Positions 41,892-51,664 of a stretch of DNA of 64,000 bases are shown piece by piece. The position numbers and the translations under genes were made by a program. Source of the DNA: Aigarchaeota archaeon (lineage in GTDB: Archaea; Thermoproteota; Nitrososphaeria_A; Caldarchaeales; Wolframiiraptoraceae); contig JANXDS010000001.1 of the NCBI GenBank assembly GCA_025059205.1, positions 1-64,000 on the forward strand, written 5' to 3'. The notes beneath the pieces are model-generated. The model was given only the letters and a program-made list of their open reading frames with translations, did no database searches and was not told where the DNA came from. Every line of letters begins with the position of its first letter. Position 1 is the stretch's first letter.

Positions 41892-42887
41892 TTGCTCTAC
41901 GTTAGGATACCTAGTAGGTCTGAGAGGTTGGCCTCGGAGGTGTGTGCGACTATAGAGGCCTTCAACATGGAATACAGGGCGCTGAAAACTCTAGCAGAGA
42001 TTGAGTACACGGACGAAGATATAGCGCTCGTCGTCGGAACAGACAGCGACGTCCTAAAGGCTTTTCATGAACTTGGCTCAAGACGCGTACCCGTACTCGG
42101 TGTATGCGAAACGGAGACTAGAGGATTCCTAACAGAGGCCTCCGTAAAAGACTTACCGCAGGTACTCGAGAATTTACAAAAAAAGAGATACGTTGTGGAA
42201 GAGAGTGCAAGGCTCTCGGTCTCGATAGACGACAAAAACGTTCTGCTTGCCGTGAACGAAGCTGCAATCTTTCCTTCGAAAAGTGCTACCATAATGGAGT
42301 ATACGTTGACAGTCGATGATGAAATCATATGGAGAGATTATAGCGATGGTGTGATAATTTCGACACCCTTGGGCTCTAGTGCATATGCGCTGTCAGCCGG
42401 CGGACCTATGGTCGCTCACAGAGCTAGGGTATTCGTAATAGTGCCCGTTAACTCTTTAGACGTAACGAGAAGACCATTGGTTATACCAGATGATTCTAAA
42501 ATCCTCGTAAATGGTGTACGCTCAAGGACGAGATGCGAGGTCGTCATAGACGGCACAATTAGACTCAAGGTTGATGACAAGGTACGCATCGAGAAGCATG
42601 AAGTCCCAGCACGGCTTGTGAAACTTCCGGGCAGCTCTTACGTCCTAGAGAAGATTGCGAAGAAGGTACAACTCGCCGAGGAGCTCTTAAAGATACCTCC
42701 AAGTGCCAAACTGATCTTGAAGACTCTCGAATACGAGGGACCCCTTACGCATAGGGAGTTGGTTAGGAAGACCATGTTGCCTGACAGGACAATGAGACAG
42801 GCCTTGGCGCTTTTGATAGGCAAGGGAATGGTAAAGAGGAAACCGCTTCTACGGGATGCAAGACAAAAACTCTATTATATAGCGTAA
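41892..42887 (+). CDS. NAD kinase-like protein with C-terminal winged helix
   Basis: 331 residues. The NAD kinase fold is recognised by NEAAI (122-126) and STPLGSSAYALSAGGPM (157-173). The GGDGT motif that holds the catalytic Asp and ATP phosphates is replaced by GTDSD (49-53). Residues about 265-331 form a winged helix (AKLILKTLEYEGPLTHRELV, DRTMRQALALLIGKGMV), absent from ordinary NAD kinases. The protein may phosphorylate NAD(H), or may have become an NAD-sensing regulator. It lies upstream of prefoldin and FtsY on the same strand. Confidence 0.82.
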   Translation: MLYVRIPSRSERLASEVCATIEAFNMEYRALKTLAEIEYTDEDIALVVGTDSDVLKAFHELGSRRVPVLGVCETETRGFLTEASVKDLPQVLENLQKKRYVVEESARLSVSIDDKNVLLAVNEAAIFPSKSATIMEYTLTVDDEIIWRDYSDGVIISTPLGSSAYALSAGGPMVAHRARVFVIVPVNSLDVTRRPLVIPDDSKILVNGVRSRTRCEVVIDGTIRLKVDDKVRIEKHEVPARLVKLPGSSYVLEKIAKKVQLAEELLKIPPSAKLILKTLEYEGPLTHRELVRKTMLPDRTMRQALALLIGKGMVKRKPLLRDARQKLYYIA

Positions 42888-42966
42888 TTACGTAGTTGAA
42901 GGTTCTCGAACAAATTTAAAAACAAGAAGTAAACCGGGTTATGTGTTGCTGTTGGAGGTCTAGGTT

Positions 42967-43377
42967 GTGGCGGCCAAGGAGCAGGTAACTAGGGCGATCG
43001 CAGAACTTCAGATAATAGAGCAGATAATCAACGAGTTTCAGCTAAGAATAGCGACACTCGATGCCGCACTAAGGGATTATGAGAACGCCATATCGTTCAT
43101 AGAAGAAATGAAGAAAGCTGAGGGTAGCATGGAGGTCCTGATACCAATAGGTGGTGGAAACTTTGTCCATGGTACCATAACGTCTATCGATAAGATGGAG
43201 GTAAGCGTGGGCGCCGGTGTCGTTATCACCAAGTCGTTGGAGGAAGGTCATCAGATAATGCTAAAGAGAAAGGATAATTTGATACGCGTGAAGGAAGCAT
43301 ATCTCCAAAGACTTCAGGAGCATCTAAATAGGGCTGCAGAACTGAGAAGGTTCTTGGAAAGTGTGAGGACCGAATAA
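42967..43377 (+). CDS. pfdA: Prefoldin alpha subunit
   Basis: 136 residues from a GTG start. Two long coiled-coil helices (residues 4-50 and 90-136) flank a central beta hairpin: VLIPIGGGNFVHGTITSIDKMEVSVGAGVVI spans residues about 59-89. Prefoldin is a hexameric co-chaperone that hands unfolded proteins to the thermosome. Its TAA overlaps the ftsY start by one base, an archaeal arrangement often seen with ribosomal proteins upstream, though here an NAD kinase-like gene is upstream. Confidence 0.92.
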   Translation: MAAKEQVTRAIAELQIIEQIINEFQLRIATLDAALRDYENAISFIEEMKKAEGSMEVLIPIGGGNFVHGTITSIDKMEVSVGAGVVITKSLEEGHQIMLKRKDNLIRVKEAYLQRLQEHLNRAAELRRFLESVRTE

Positions 43378-44294
43378 TGCTAGAGGGCATTAAAAAGGCA
43401 TTCGCAAGTCTTGCGGATAGAATAAAGACGACCACGCTCTCGGAAAGCGAGATAGCGAGATACGTTGAGGATTTTAAGTTACAACTGATCGCTAACGACG
43501 TGGCGGTTGAAGTTGCTGAGAAGTTGACGATGGAAGTCACGAAGCATCTTAGGATGTTAAAGGTTCCGAGGTTCTCAGAACATAAGGAAGCAGTCTATCA
43601 AGTTTTGGAGGAGAGCATAAGCTCAGTAATCTTAGAAGTTGATCCGGACAGTTCGTTCGTAAACTTAGTTAAGCGTAATTACAGCCTAGGTAAACCTACG
43701 GTTGTACTTTTCGTCGGTCCAAACGGTGGCGGAAAGACAACGAGCGTTGTAAAGGTATCGAACTACCTGAAGTCCAAGGAATTGAGTTCAATAATAGCAT
43801 GCAGCGACACTTACAGGGCTGGAGCCATTGAGCAGTTAAAGGGCCTTGCCGAAAGGGTTGGTGTAAGAGTCGTGAGTCATAGGTATGGCGGAGATCCGGC
43901 TGCTGTAGCTTTAGATGCTATAGAGGCTGCAAAAGCTGCGAAGGTCAGTACGGTTTTAATAGACACGGCAGGCAGGACGGAGGTCGACAAGAACCTCCTT
44001 GAGGAGATGAGAAAGATCAAGAGGGTGTCAAATCCTGACGTAGTGATATATGTCGGCGATGCACTTGCAGGCAACGTTGTCGTCGAGCAAGTCAAGAAGT
44101 TCAACGAATACGTCGGCATAGATTACATAATATTAGCGAAGTTAGATGCCGACACGAAGGGCGGCTCTACAATATCCGTCAGCTACATGACAGGAAAACC
44201 GATACTCTTCGTCGGAACAGGGCAGGGGTTAGATGACCTCGAACCCCTAAACAAAAAAAGAATAATTAATATGGTACTCGGTCGTACCTCTTAA
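43377..44294 (+). CDS. ftsY: Signal recognition particle receptor FtsY
   Basis: 305 residues, typical archaeal length without a long acidic N-terminus. N-terminal helical bundle (residues 1-95), then the SRP GTPase: FVGPNGGGKTTS (Walker A, with the family's G1), DTYRAGAIEQL, DTAGRTEVDKNLLEEM, ILAKLDADTKGGSTISV, and FVGTGQGLDDL. In the G4 motif the usual TKLD reads AKLD. It docks SRP-ribosome complexes at the membrane. The start overlaps the prefoldin stop. Confidence 0.95.
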   Translation: MLEGIKKAFASLADRIKTTTLSESEIARYVEDFKLQLIANDVAVEVAEKLTMEVTKHLRMLKVPRFSEHKEAVYQVLEESISSVILEVDPDSSFVNLVKRNYSLGKPTVVLFVGPNGGGKTTSVVKVSNYLKSKELSSIIACSDTYRAGAIEQLKGLAERVGVRVVSHRYGGDPAAVALDAIEAAKAAKVSTVLIDTAGRTEVDKNLLEEMRKIKRVSNPDVVIYVGDALAGNVVVEQVKKFNEYVGIDYIILAKLDADTKGGSTISVSYMTGKPILFVGTGQGLDDLEPLNKKRIINMVLGRTS

Positions 44295-44356
44295 AATACG
44301 GTATGTGTTTTTACTAGGGTTAAATCCCTATATCCCAGGTCTGCGTAACTCTTAAT

Positions 44357-44992
44357 GTGCTGAACATTCATGAGCAGATAGGTCAGATCGTTAAAGGTGA
44401 GGCACCGGGCCCACCACCGTCTTTCACGGCTTTACACATTTTCATGGCGCTTCTCGTTTTAGGAGATAGAGTAAACCTCGGCAGGAAAAGGTTCACTGAA
44501 GAACTCGGCTTAGGCGAAGGTGCTGTCAGAACGATCATCAACAGGCTCAAGAAACACTCTTTGGTCAAGGTAGACCGCTCAGGTTGTAGTTTGACTGAGA
44601 AAGGTAGGAAGCTCTATGAGGATTTGAGGAAGAGTGTGGGCGAATTTGTAGAACTTGATGGAGATATACCCTGGAATTATCGTTACAGCATCGGTGTCAA
44701 ATTAAAGAACATGGCCAGATTCTTGAAGATGGGTCTGGAGGAGAGAGACGCTGCTATAAGGGCAGGTGCGGATGCCGCTATGATAATAATCATGCGGGGA
44801 GGGAATCTGTTGATGCCCGGTGTTAGCAATCTGAATGAAGAACGACCAAACTTTGCATCGATGATCATGTCTTCTTTCAAACCATCAGAGGATGATGTCA
44901 TACTGATAGCCGGCTCGAACGACAGGATTAAGGCATTTTACGGTACGTTGGCCGCCGCTTACGAGCTTTTAGGAAAGGTGACCAAACAGTAA
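44357..44992 (+). CDS. DUF4443 winged-helix protein
   Basis: 211 residues from a GTG start. Residues 20-95 form a winged helix (GDRVNLGRKRFTEELGLGEG, AVRTIINRLKKHSLVKV, GCSLTEKGRKLYEDL). The C-terminal domain (IGVKLKNMARFLKMGLEERDAAIRAGA, IIMRGGNLLMPG) matches archaeal DUF4443. It is likely a transcription regulator with an effector-binding domain, though the ligand is unknown. It follows ftsY after 62 nt on the same strand. Confidence 0.8.
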   Translation: MLNIHEQIGQIVKGEAPGPPPSFTALHIFMALLVLGDRVNLGRKRFTEELGLGEGAVRTIINRLKKHSLVKVDRSGCSLTEKGRKLYEDLRKSVGEFVELDGDIPWNYRYSIGVKLKNMARFLKMGLEERDAAIRAGADAAMIIIMRGGNLLMPGVSNLNEERPNFASMIMSSFKPSEDDVILIAGSNDRIKAFYGTLAAAYELLGKVTKQ

Positions 44993-45147
44993 TTTTTTCC
45001 GAGGAGCATCGGCACAGCAGCTACTGAAGAAAGAGTGAACAGCAAGCTTGAGCTCCTTCTGCGCCATGACTTTAATAGAACCAACTATAAGCGTCTTATA
45101 TGCGGTTAAAATATATATGACCACTTAAGAAAATCATTTGAGATTCG

Positions 45148-46164
45148 TTGAGGGCAGTTTTTCTTAAGAAATTTAAAGAACCACCTGAGATCGTCGACTT
45201 CGAGCCCGATTGGTCTTTGGGCCCTGGCGAGGTTCTTTTAGAGGTCGAGATGTCCGGCCTATGCTATAGAGACTTGTTAACGGTCGATGGGTACTTTCCA
45301 AGGACAAAACTCCCGATAATCTTAGGTCACGAGATAGCTGGTAGGGTAATAGCAATCGGCGAAGGTGTTACAGGCTTTAAGCCTGGTGATAGGGTTGCGT
45401 CCTTAACGTACATCCCTTGCGGCAAGTGCAGATACTGTGTATCTGGAAATGAGAATCTATGCAAGCAAAGGCTGATGTTTGGTGAGGACATTAACGGCTC
45501 ATTCACCCAGATGGTAAAGACTCATGAAAGGAGCTTGGTAAAAGTACCGGACGAAGTAACACCCGAGGGCGCTGCGATAGCTGCATGTGTGACGGGTATG
45601 CTACTACGTGCATTCAAACATGTAGCAAGGCTCAAACAAGGTGAGTTCGTATTAATAACGGGAGCCGGAGGAGGTGTAGGGATACATGCAGTTCAAATTG
45701 CTAAGGCCCTCGGCTGCAGAGTGTTGGCAGCAACTAGCTCGAAGGAAAAGGTCGAGCGGATATCTGAGGTGGGAGCGGACGAGGTCTTGCTCTCTGACGA
45801 TACGATGGTTGATGAGGTGAAGCGGCTTACTGGGGGCGATGGTGTGGATGTTGTACTTGAGGCGGTCGGTCAGCCCACCTTTAGCAAGAGCTTAAGATGC
45901 TTAACGTGGGGTGGTAGGATGGTCGTGGTGGGTAATGTAAACGTGTCTTCTGTCGAAGTTCCACTTGGGCTGATAATCCTGAAGGCGAACTCTATAGCAG
46001 GCACAATAGCAACTACCAAGAAGGATTTGGAAGAAGCACTCAAGCTCACGGCAGAAGGAAAAGTGAAACCCGTTGTAACTGTTTACCCACTCGATAAAAT
46101 TCACGAAGTGATGGAAAGGATGCGTCGGAAAGAATCGGTCGGCAGGCTACTTTTAAAACCTTAA
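45148..46164 (+). CDS. Zinc-type MDR dehydrogenase (acryloyl-CoA reductase-like)
   Basis: 338 residues from a TTG start, medium-chain dehydrogenase/reductase. Catalytic-domain GLCYRDLLTVDGYFPR and LGHEIAGRV, the structural-zinc cysteines of CGKCRYCVSGNENLC (about residues 91-105), the NAD(P) loop ITGAGGGVGIHAVQ. In the usual zinc-binding position the residue after GLC is Tyr, so the catalytic zinc ligand pattern needs checking. Several blocks (GLCYRDLL.., ALKLTAEGK..PVV) resemble acryloyl-CoA reductase of Sulfolobales from memory. That enzyme belongs to the 3-hydroxypropionate/4-hydroxybutyrate cycle, but other alcohol dehydrogenase functions cannot be excluded. Confidence 0.82.
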   Translation: MRAVFLKKFKEPPEIVDFEPDWSLGPGEVLLEVEMSGLCYRDLLTVDGYFPRTKLPIILGHEIAGRVIAIGEGVTGFKPGDRVASLTYIPCGKCRYCVSGNENLCKQRLMFGEDINGSFTQMVKTHERSLVKVPDEVTPEGAAIAACVTGMLLRAFKHVARLKQGEFVLITGAGGGVGIHAVQIAKALGCRVLAATSSKEKVERISEVGADEVLLSDDTMVDEVKRLTGGDGVDVVLEAVGQPTFSKSLRCLTWGGRMVVVGNVNVSSVEVPLGLIILKANSIAGTIATTKKDLEEALKLTAEGKVKPVVTVYPLDKIHEVMERMRRKESVGRLLLKP

Positions 46165-46173
46165 GGTAAAATT

Positions 46174-46467
46174 ATGCTTAAATCATGTAATGCATCATTA
46201 GAGTTCATGATGGAGAAAGTGTTGGAAGCCATAGAGGAGTATAACAAATACAGGTCTCCTGAGGCTACTGCTAAGCTTGTTTCGTTCCACAAGCCGGTAA
46301 TTCGTATAGAATTCACGGGGCCTTTCTGTAGGTCTTGCGGCTTCTACGACTACTTTGACGACTTAAGAATAATTTTCGAAGAGATGGGGCTGAAGACAGA
46401 AATAATGTCTGTCGAAGAGACTGAAGAAGGTGCCGTAGTCGATTTTAAGTTATACGACGTTGAGTAA
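46174..46467 (+). CDS. Conserved small protein with CxxC, unknown function
   Basis: 97 residues. The central segment IEFTGPFCRSCGFYDYFDDLRII contains a CxxC pair (CRSC), and the C-terminal half is strand-rich with many acidic residues (SVEETEEGAVVDFKLYDVE). It follows the dehydrogenase by nine bases and precedes larC by about 60 nt on the same strand. The ATG at 46207 (MMEKVLEAIEEY) is an alternative start. Function unknown; a redox-active or metal-binding pair is possible. Confidence 0.6.
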   Translation: MLKSCNASLEFMMEKVLEAIEEYNKYRSPEATAKLVSFHKPVIRIEFTGPFCRSCGFYDYFDDLRIIFEEMGLKTEIMSVEETEEGAVVDFKLYDVE

Positions 46468-46527
46468 TGACAAAGACCGCAATCCTTAAGATAGCGAGAA
46501 AGACAGTAAACTTCGAAGATTGAAGAC

Positions 46528-47751
46528 TTGAAACTCATGGTCATTGATTGCTCGGTTTCTGGCATATCCGGCGATATGCTCCTAGCGGCTTTGTTAGATG
46601 TTGGTGCAGATGAAAATGCTGTCAAGCATGCTATCGAGCGTATCCCTAAGTTTTTAGAAGGTTGCAAAGAGATAACCTTCAGGTCGGAAGAAGTTTATGT
46701 AGACGAGTTAAGAGCGAAAAGGATCAAGATAACGAGCGATGACGTCGCTAATTCAAGACCGGCCGTCGCGCTAATCGACGCGGTCAGGAGTTGCGTGTCT
46801 GATTTAAACCTTTCAGATAGTGCCGCCAGTATCGCTATAAACGCCATTGAACTTCTAGCAAGGGCTGAGGCCAGTGTCCACGGCGAGCCGCTAGAATCCG
46901 TGCACCTTCATGAGCTTGGAATGGCAGACACTGTAGCCGACATAATCGGTGTGGCGGTTGCCCTGGACTCTCTTGGTTTGAGCAGAGAATCGATAGCGAC
47001 TACAAGGTTAGCAGTAGGTGGTGGACCTCTAAAGTTATCACACGGAGTTTTTCCAGCACCAGCTCCAGCCACTTTAGAACTCCTTAAGATTTCCGAACTC
47101 CCTTTTAGTGGTGGACCCGTTAAGGGCGAGCTAGCCACACCTACCGGTGTGGCGCTTTTGGCTTCAATGTCAAGTAGGATAGTCCAGACTTACCCACCTA
47201 TGATCGTGGAAAGGATAGGTTACGGAGCGGGCTCAATACCACACGATGGAAGGTTATCCGTGTTACGCTTGCTTTTAGGTCAAGAGCAAAGAGTCCACGA
47301 AAACGTTGAAGAAATAATGTTACTCGAGACAAATGTCGACGACGTTTCCGGCGAATCATTAGCTTACGTTGCAGAGAAGTTGTTGTCCGAGGGTGCGTTG
47401 GACGTGAGTATTATACAGGCAATCGGCAAGAAGGGAAGACCAACCAGCATACTCAGGGTGTTGAGTAGAAAGGGCTACGAGGCAAACTTTGCGCGTATGA
47501 TGATGCGAGAACTAGGCACGTTGGGTGTTAGGTTTATAACCGTTAGTAGGTTTGTAGCTACCAGAGAAGAGTCTTTAGTCGACGTACACGTGGCTGGTAG
47601 AATCTTTAAGATAAGGGTCAAGAGATCCTTCCTTCCCGGAGGAGAACTATTAACTCTGAAGCCCGAGTTCGAAGACTTGAGAGTGATAGCACGGGAAACC
47701 GGTCTATCTATAAGGGAAGTGGAGAGCATCGTAAAGAAACAGCTGTGTTAG
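46528..47751 (+). CDS. larC: LarC-like nickel insertion protein
   Basis: 407 residues from a TTG start; an in-frame ATG follows nine bases later. LarC (DUF111/TIGR00299) features: IDCSVSGISGDMLLAALLD at the N-terminus, HGEPLESVHLHELGMADTVADIIG near residue 115-138, and the C-terminal LETNVDDVSGESL and IQAIGKKGRPTSILRVL. LarC inserts nickel into the pincer cofactor of lactate racemase-like enzymes. No larB or larE gene is adjacent, so this organism may carry them elsewhere or use the protein for another nickel task. Confidence 0.88.
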   Translation: MKLMVIDCSVSGISGDMLLAALLDVGADENAVKHAIERIPKFLEGCKEITFRSEEVYVDELRAKRIKITSDDVANSRPAVALIDAVRSCVSDLNLSDSAASIAINAIELLARAEASVHGEPLESVHLHELGMADTVADIIGVAVALDSLGLSRESIATTRLAVGGGPLKLSHGVFPAPAPATLELLKISELPFSGGPVKGELATPTGVALLASMSSRIVQTYPPMIVERIGYGAGSIPHDGRLSVLRLLLGQEQRVHENVEEIMLLETNVDDVSGESLAYVAEKLLSEGALDVSIIQAIGKKGRPTSILRVLSRKGYEANFARMMMRELGTLGVRFITVSRFVATREESLVDVHVAGRIFKIRVKRSFLPGGELLTLKPEFEDLRVIARETGLSIREVESIVKKQLC

Positions 47752-48059
47752 TAGAACATTTGCACGTGCATTATGCCGCCGACCTTAATTGCGGCCCTTT
47801 CATGTATGAAACCCTTGCTTATCAACATGCCGACTATCCTATTACCTAAGAGATTTATTATCGTAGCTTGCTCTATGTAGCGTATAACGTTTTCACCTTC
47901 AACTAGAACGCCTCCATAAAACGAGTTATCAACCTTTATCTCGAAACCCTTTTCTGTAACTATTCTCTTACCGAGAAGCTCCTCGTCGCAAATTGCCGCA
48001 ACTACTTCGCCAGTCCTGGAGTGGTGAAGCTTAACCCAGAATCTTCCCCATTCACTCAT
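47748..48059 (-). CDS. DUF424 protein
   Basis: 103 residues. The family pattern is clear: VKLHHSRTGEVVAAICDEELLGKRI, FEIKVDNSFYGG, ATIINLLGNRIVGMLISKG, and a final GIMHVQMF. DUF424 is archaeal, small and of unknown biochemical role, often found near translation genes. It converges on larC with a four-base overlap. Confidence 0.9.
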   Translation of the reverse strand: MSEWGRFWVKLHHSRTGEVVAAICDEELLGKRIVTEKGFEIKVDNSFYGGVLVEGENVIRYIEQATIINLLGNRIVGMLISKGFIHERAAIKVGGIMHVQMFY

Positions 48060-48212
48060 CGTTTTCCGTCAAGATGAGTTACCACATGGCTTTTAAACTT
48101 TTGACTATAATTCGTTGACACGTTTTACATCAAAAATACGCGAATGTTTAAAATAAAACCATAAAATCCTTTGTACCTCATCAAACAGCTTTTAGCGATC
48201 TTATGGTCTCTT

Positions 48213-49427
48213 TTAACCGAAAGAATCACCTTTTACCCACAATCGGCTCTTTCTCCACAACCTTACGCAGATTAGTAGCATTACGAGCGCGGCAAATTCC
48301 GTAATTACTGCAAAGATTCTCATGAAATTGTTAAGACCGTGTTGGTATAGGTGCCCGTATACCATGGATCCTGCCATCCAAGCAACTCCAAAGAGAGTGC
48401 CGAATATGCCGTATCCGTATGCTCTGCCGCTTAATGGTACTATGTCGGCTATTGCAGCACGTGCTACGCCTTCGTAAGTTCCCATTGCCGCTCCCCAAAA
48501 TACACTTGAGATTACTGCTGAGGTAAGGTCACCCGTAAGAAGCGTCAAAACGGCCGACGCCGAGAATATTGGAGCTAACACGAGGGACGTTAAGCCAACC
48601 TTATCATAAATTAGTCCCATCGGAAGAGCGAAGAGCCCGTCAACGAGCATTGCCACCAGGTACATAGCAGCTATAAGATAATCAGGGACCCCCTCTGCCC
48701 TGAGATAGTATGAGATGTTCACCCAGTGTATGAAGCCTATGGCCATGATGGACATGGAGATAACGTAAAGCCAGAATATTCTACTAAGCGTCGAGCCAGA
48801 TTTAAGAACAGGAGTAACGTCCTCCGCCGACCTTACGTTCGGGTATCTAGTGTATGCGTTGAAAAGAAATACTATAGAAGCGGCCGCAGGTATGGCCAGC
48901 AATGAGAATGCTACCGGATAAGAGTTTCCAGTTAAATACAACGTTATTGAAACCATCGATGGGCCTAGGACAGCACCTGCCTGGTCCAGCGCCTCATGTA
49001 GACCGAAAGCCTTGCCTTTACCAACCTTCTCCGCTACCTCAGCCAATATGACGTCCCTTACCGGGGTTCTCAAACCCTTACCCACCCGCTCTAAGAAGAT
49101 GAGCAGAATCGCCACTTGCCAATATCCGGATAGGGCCAGCAACGGACAGACAACCAAATTCAGCACATAACCGAGGAACAACAAAGACCAGTACATTCTG
49201 CTAGATCTCCAATAGCCCGCTAGTAGGCCGGTGAACAATCTGGCTACATAGCCTAGAAACTCGCCTATACCGGCTAGGCTGGCTGACAATGCCGTCGCGC
49301 CTAAAGCCCCAGCATAAGAACCAAGAACGGACCTAGCACCTTCGTAGGTCATGTCTGCGAAAAGCGAAACCAAAGATAGCAAGATAAAGACCGTTAAGAG
49401 TTCTTTACTAAGAGAGCGGAAGTCCAT
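48213..49427 (-). CDS. MFS transporter
   Basis: 404 residues, about 12 hydrophobic segments. The motif RVGKGLRTPVRDVILAEVA (residues about 114-132) is the loop motif of drug/proton-antiporter-like MFS carriers, and GKAFGLHEALDQAGAVLGP follows. The start, FILLSLVSLFADMTYEGARSVLGSY (residues about 15-39), is characteristic of a subgroup annotated as tetracycline/metabolite efflux-like carriers. The substrate is unknown. It stands alone, divergent from succinyl-CoA synthetase with 213 bp between. Confidence 0.85.
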   Translation of the reverse strand: MDFRSLSKELLTVFILLSLVSLFADMTYEGARSVLGSYAGALGATALSASLAGIGEFLGYVARLFTGLLAGYWRSSRMYWSLLFLGYVLNLVVCPLLALSGYWQVAILLIFLERVGKGLRTPVRDVILAEVAEKVGKGKAFGLHEALDQAGAVLGPSMVSITLYLTGNSYPVAFSLLAIPAAASIVFLFNAYTRYPNVRSAEDVTPVLKSGSTLSRIFWLYVISMSIMAIGFIHWVNISYYLRAEGVPDYLIAAMYLVAMLVDGLFALPMGLIYDKVGLTSLVLAPIFSASAVLTLLTGDLTSAVISSVFWGAAMGTYEGVARAAIADIVPLSGRAYGYGIFGTLFGVAWMAGSMVYGHLYQHGLNNFMRIFAVITEFAALVMLLICVRLWRKSRLWVKGDSFG

Positions 49428-49640
49428 TCCACCACCTAGCCGGTTTTCAACACTATGGAGGTTGACTCAATACATGTTATTGCGTTATATAAAAAATTAG
49501 CAATTTCCTCAACTAAAATCAACCCGTGCGGGGAATTTTTAGAGTAAGAAATCCAATTATTGACATAGTAAGCACGTTGAGTCTAAGATTACAAAAATTA
49601 ACGTTTATACCAAACATTGTGGACGAGATGATGAGAAAAG

Positions 49641-50774
49641 TTGAAGCTGTATGAGTACGAGGCAAAGCAGCTCTTCTCCTTATACAATATCCCGGTACCG
49701 AAGTTTGCTCTAGCGAGAACACCAGAAGAGGCGAGAGATATCACCCAGAGACTGGGCGGCAAGTCTGTCTTAAAGGCTCAGGTTCTGGTCGCAGGAAGGG
49801 GTAAGGCAGGCGGTATAAAATTCGCCGAGAGTACGCAGGAAGCATACGTGCTCGCAAAGAAGTTGTTAGGCATGGAAATAAAGGGCGAAAAGGTCCACTC
49901 TCTACTCGTAAGTGAAACTGTGAAGATAGAAAGGGAGCTTTACCTAAGCATCGTGATAGACAGATCCGTTGGTGCAGCATCGATACTGGTCTCTTCTGAA
50001 GGAGGTATAGACATCGAGGAGCTTGCGGCAAGATCGCCAGAAAAGATCGTAAAGGTCTATGTAGACCCATTAGTAGGTCTAAAACCCTACCACGTAAGAA
50101 GGATAACGGGCGCTATGGACCTCTCTGATGAACAGAAAAAAGTACTTCAGGAGATCACTATGAACCTTTACAGACTATTCGTTGAGCTTGATTGCGAACT
50201 TGCGGAGATAAACCCGCTGGCAATAGACAAAGAAGGTAAACTCGTACCGGTAGATGCAAAACTCATAATAGACGATAATGCCCTATTCAGAAGGAAGGAG
50301 TTTGTCGAACGTGAATTTGCAGGGTTAAGTGAATTTGAGTCAGAGGCAAAGAAGCATGGCTTTAGCTACGTTGAGCTTGACGGTGACATCGGAATAATAG
50401 GGAACGGTGCCGGTTTGACCATGGCTACTATGGACATCGTCAAACTCTATGGTGGAAGACCGGCCAACTTCTTGGACATAGGCGGTGGTGCCAGAGCGGA
50501 TGTTGTGGAGAAAGCAGCATCTTTGCTCTTAAGGCATCCGAAAGTAAAGGTTCTACTCGTCAACGTTCTAGGTGGAATAACGAGGTGTGATGAGGTTGCT
50601 AAGGGTCTCGTAAACGCACTAGCTACTTACGGTAAGAACAAAAAATTAGTCGTGAGACTCACAGGAACTAACGAAGAAGAGGGGAAGAGGATACTAAGCA
50701 GTGCCGGTATATCAGCGTTTGACTCCATGGAGGATGCGGCCAAAAATGCCGTTGAGCTTGCTAAGGTGATGTAG
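49641..50774 (+). CDS. sucC: Succinyl-CoA synthetase beta subunit
   Basis: 377 residues from a TTG start; the family begins [12 protein letters not shown] as here. ATP-grasp features: [40 protein letters not shown], and [13 protein letters not shown] near the CoA-side domain. With SucD it makes succinyl-CoA or recovers ATP/GTP in the citric acid cycle or a related carbon-fixation cycle. The AT-rich stretch around 49,480-49,500 (TTATATAAAAAATT) contains TATA-like elements. Confidence 0.93.
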   Translation: MKLYEYEAKQLFSLYNIPVPKFALARTPEEARDITQRLGGKSVLKAQVLVAGRGKAGGIKFAESTQEAYVLAKKLLGMEIKGEKVHSLLVSETVKIERELYLSIVIDRSVGAASILVSSEGGIDIEELAARSPEKIVKVYVDPLVGLKPYHVRRITGAMDLSDEQKKVLQEITMNLYRLFVELDCELAEINPLAIDKEGKLVPVDAKLIIDDNALFRRKEFVEREFAGLSEFESEAKKHGFSYVELDGDIGIIGNGAGLTMATMDIVKLYGGRPANFLDIGGGARADVVEKAASLLLRHPKVKVLLVNVLGGITRCDEVAKGLVNALATYGKNKKLVVRLTGTNEEEGKRILSSAGISAFDSMEDAAKNAVELAKVM

Positions 50775-50776
50775 GT

Positions 50777-51655
50777 ATGAGTGTGTTGGTGAACAGGGAT
50801 ACGCGCGTCGTCGTTCAAGGTATAACTGGAAGGGAAGGTAGCTTCCACACCAAGGCGATGCTGGATTATGGTACGAAGATTGTAGCCGGCGTCACACCCG
50901 GAAAGGGCGGCCAGAATGTCTATGGTGTGCCAGTCTACGACTCCGTCTATGAAGCCGTGAGTAAGTATCCCGACATCAACACCTCGATCATATTTGTACC
51001 GTCACAGTACGCACCCGATGCTGTTTATGAGGCCATAGAGGCGGGTATAGAACTAATAGTACTCATAACAGAACACATACCGGTCCACGATTCCATGAAG
51101 TTCATAAGGTATGCAAAGCTGAGGAACGTCCGCATAATCGGTCCTAATTGCCCGGGTATAATATCACCGGGAGAATCGAAAGTGGGCATAATGCCCGGCC
51201 ACGTATTCTCTAAAGGGAAAGTCGGCATAGTATCAAGGAGCGGTACATTAACTTACGAAGTGGCCCAAGCTATAACGAAAGTAGGGTTAGGTCAATCTAC
51301 CGCAGTAGGCATAGGCGGCGACCCAATCACGGGCACGAATATGATTGATATGTTAGAGCTCTTCAGAGAAGATGATGAAACCAAAGCAGTCGTCCTAATA
51401 GGCGAGATAGGTGGTGACATGGAAGAAAGGGCTGCTGAGTACATAAAGAGAAATAACTACGAGAAGCCAGTAATAGCGTTCGTAGCAGGCAGGACTGCGC
51501 CGCCTGGAAAGAGGATGGGACATGCGGGTGCGATAATCTCCATGGGCACTGGCGATGCAGAAAGTAAGGTGAGAGCATTCGAGGCGAGTGGTGTAAGAGT
51601 TGCTTCAACGCCGGTAGAGGTTGCTAAGTTGTTGAAGGATGTACTGAAGGGTTAG
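50777..51655 (+). CDS. sucD: Succinyl-CoA synthetase alpha subunit
   Basis: 292 residues. CoA-binding domain [19 protein letters not shown], then [21 protein letters not shown] (residues about 119-139), [27 protein letters not shown], and the phospho-His loop GHAGAIIS. It starts two bases after sucC ends, confirming an operon. The following PPP phosphatase gene starts nine bases after its stop. Confidence 0.95.
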   Translation: MSVLVNRDTRVVVQGITGREGSFHTKAMLDYGTKIVAGVTPGKGGQNVYGVPVYDSVYEAVSKYPDINTSIIFVPSQYAPDAVYEAIEAGIELIVLITEHIPVHDSMKFIRYAKLRNVRIIGPNCPGIISPGESKVGIMPGHVFSKGKVGIVSRSGTLTYEVAQAITKVGLGQSTAVGIGGDPITGTNMIDMLELFREDDETKAVVLIGEIGGDMEERAAEYIKRNNYEKPVIAFVAGRTAPPGKRMGHAGAIISMGTGDAESKVRAFEASGVRVASTPVEVAKLLKDVLKG

Positions 51656-51664
51656 GGTTGCGAA

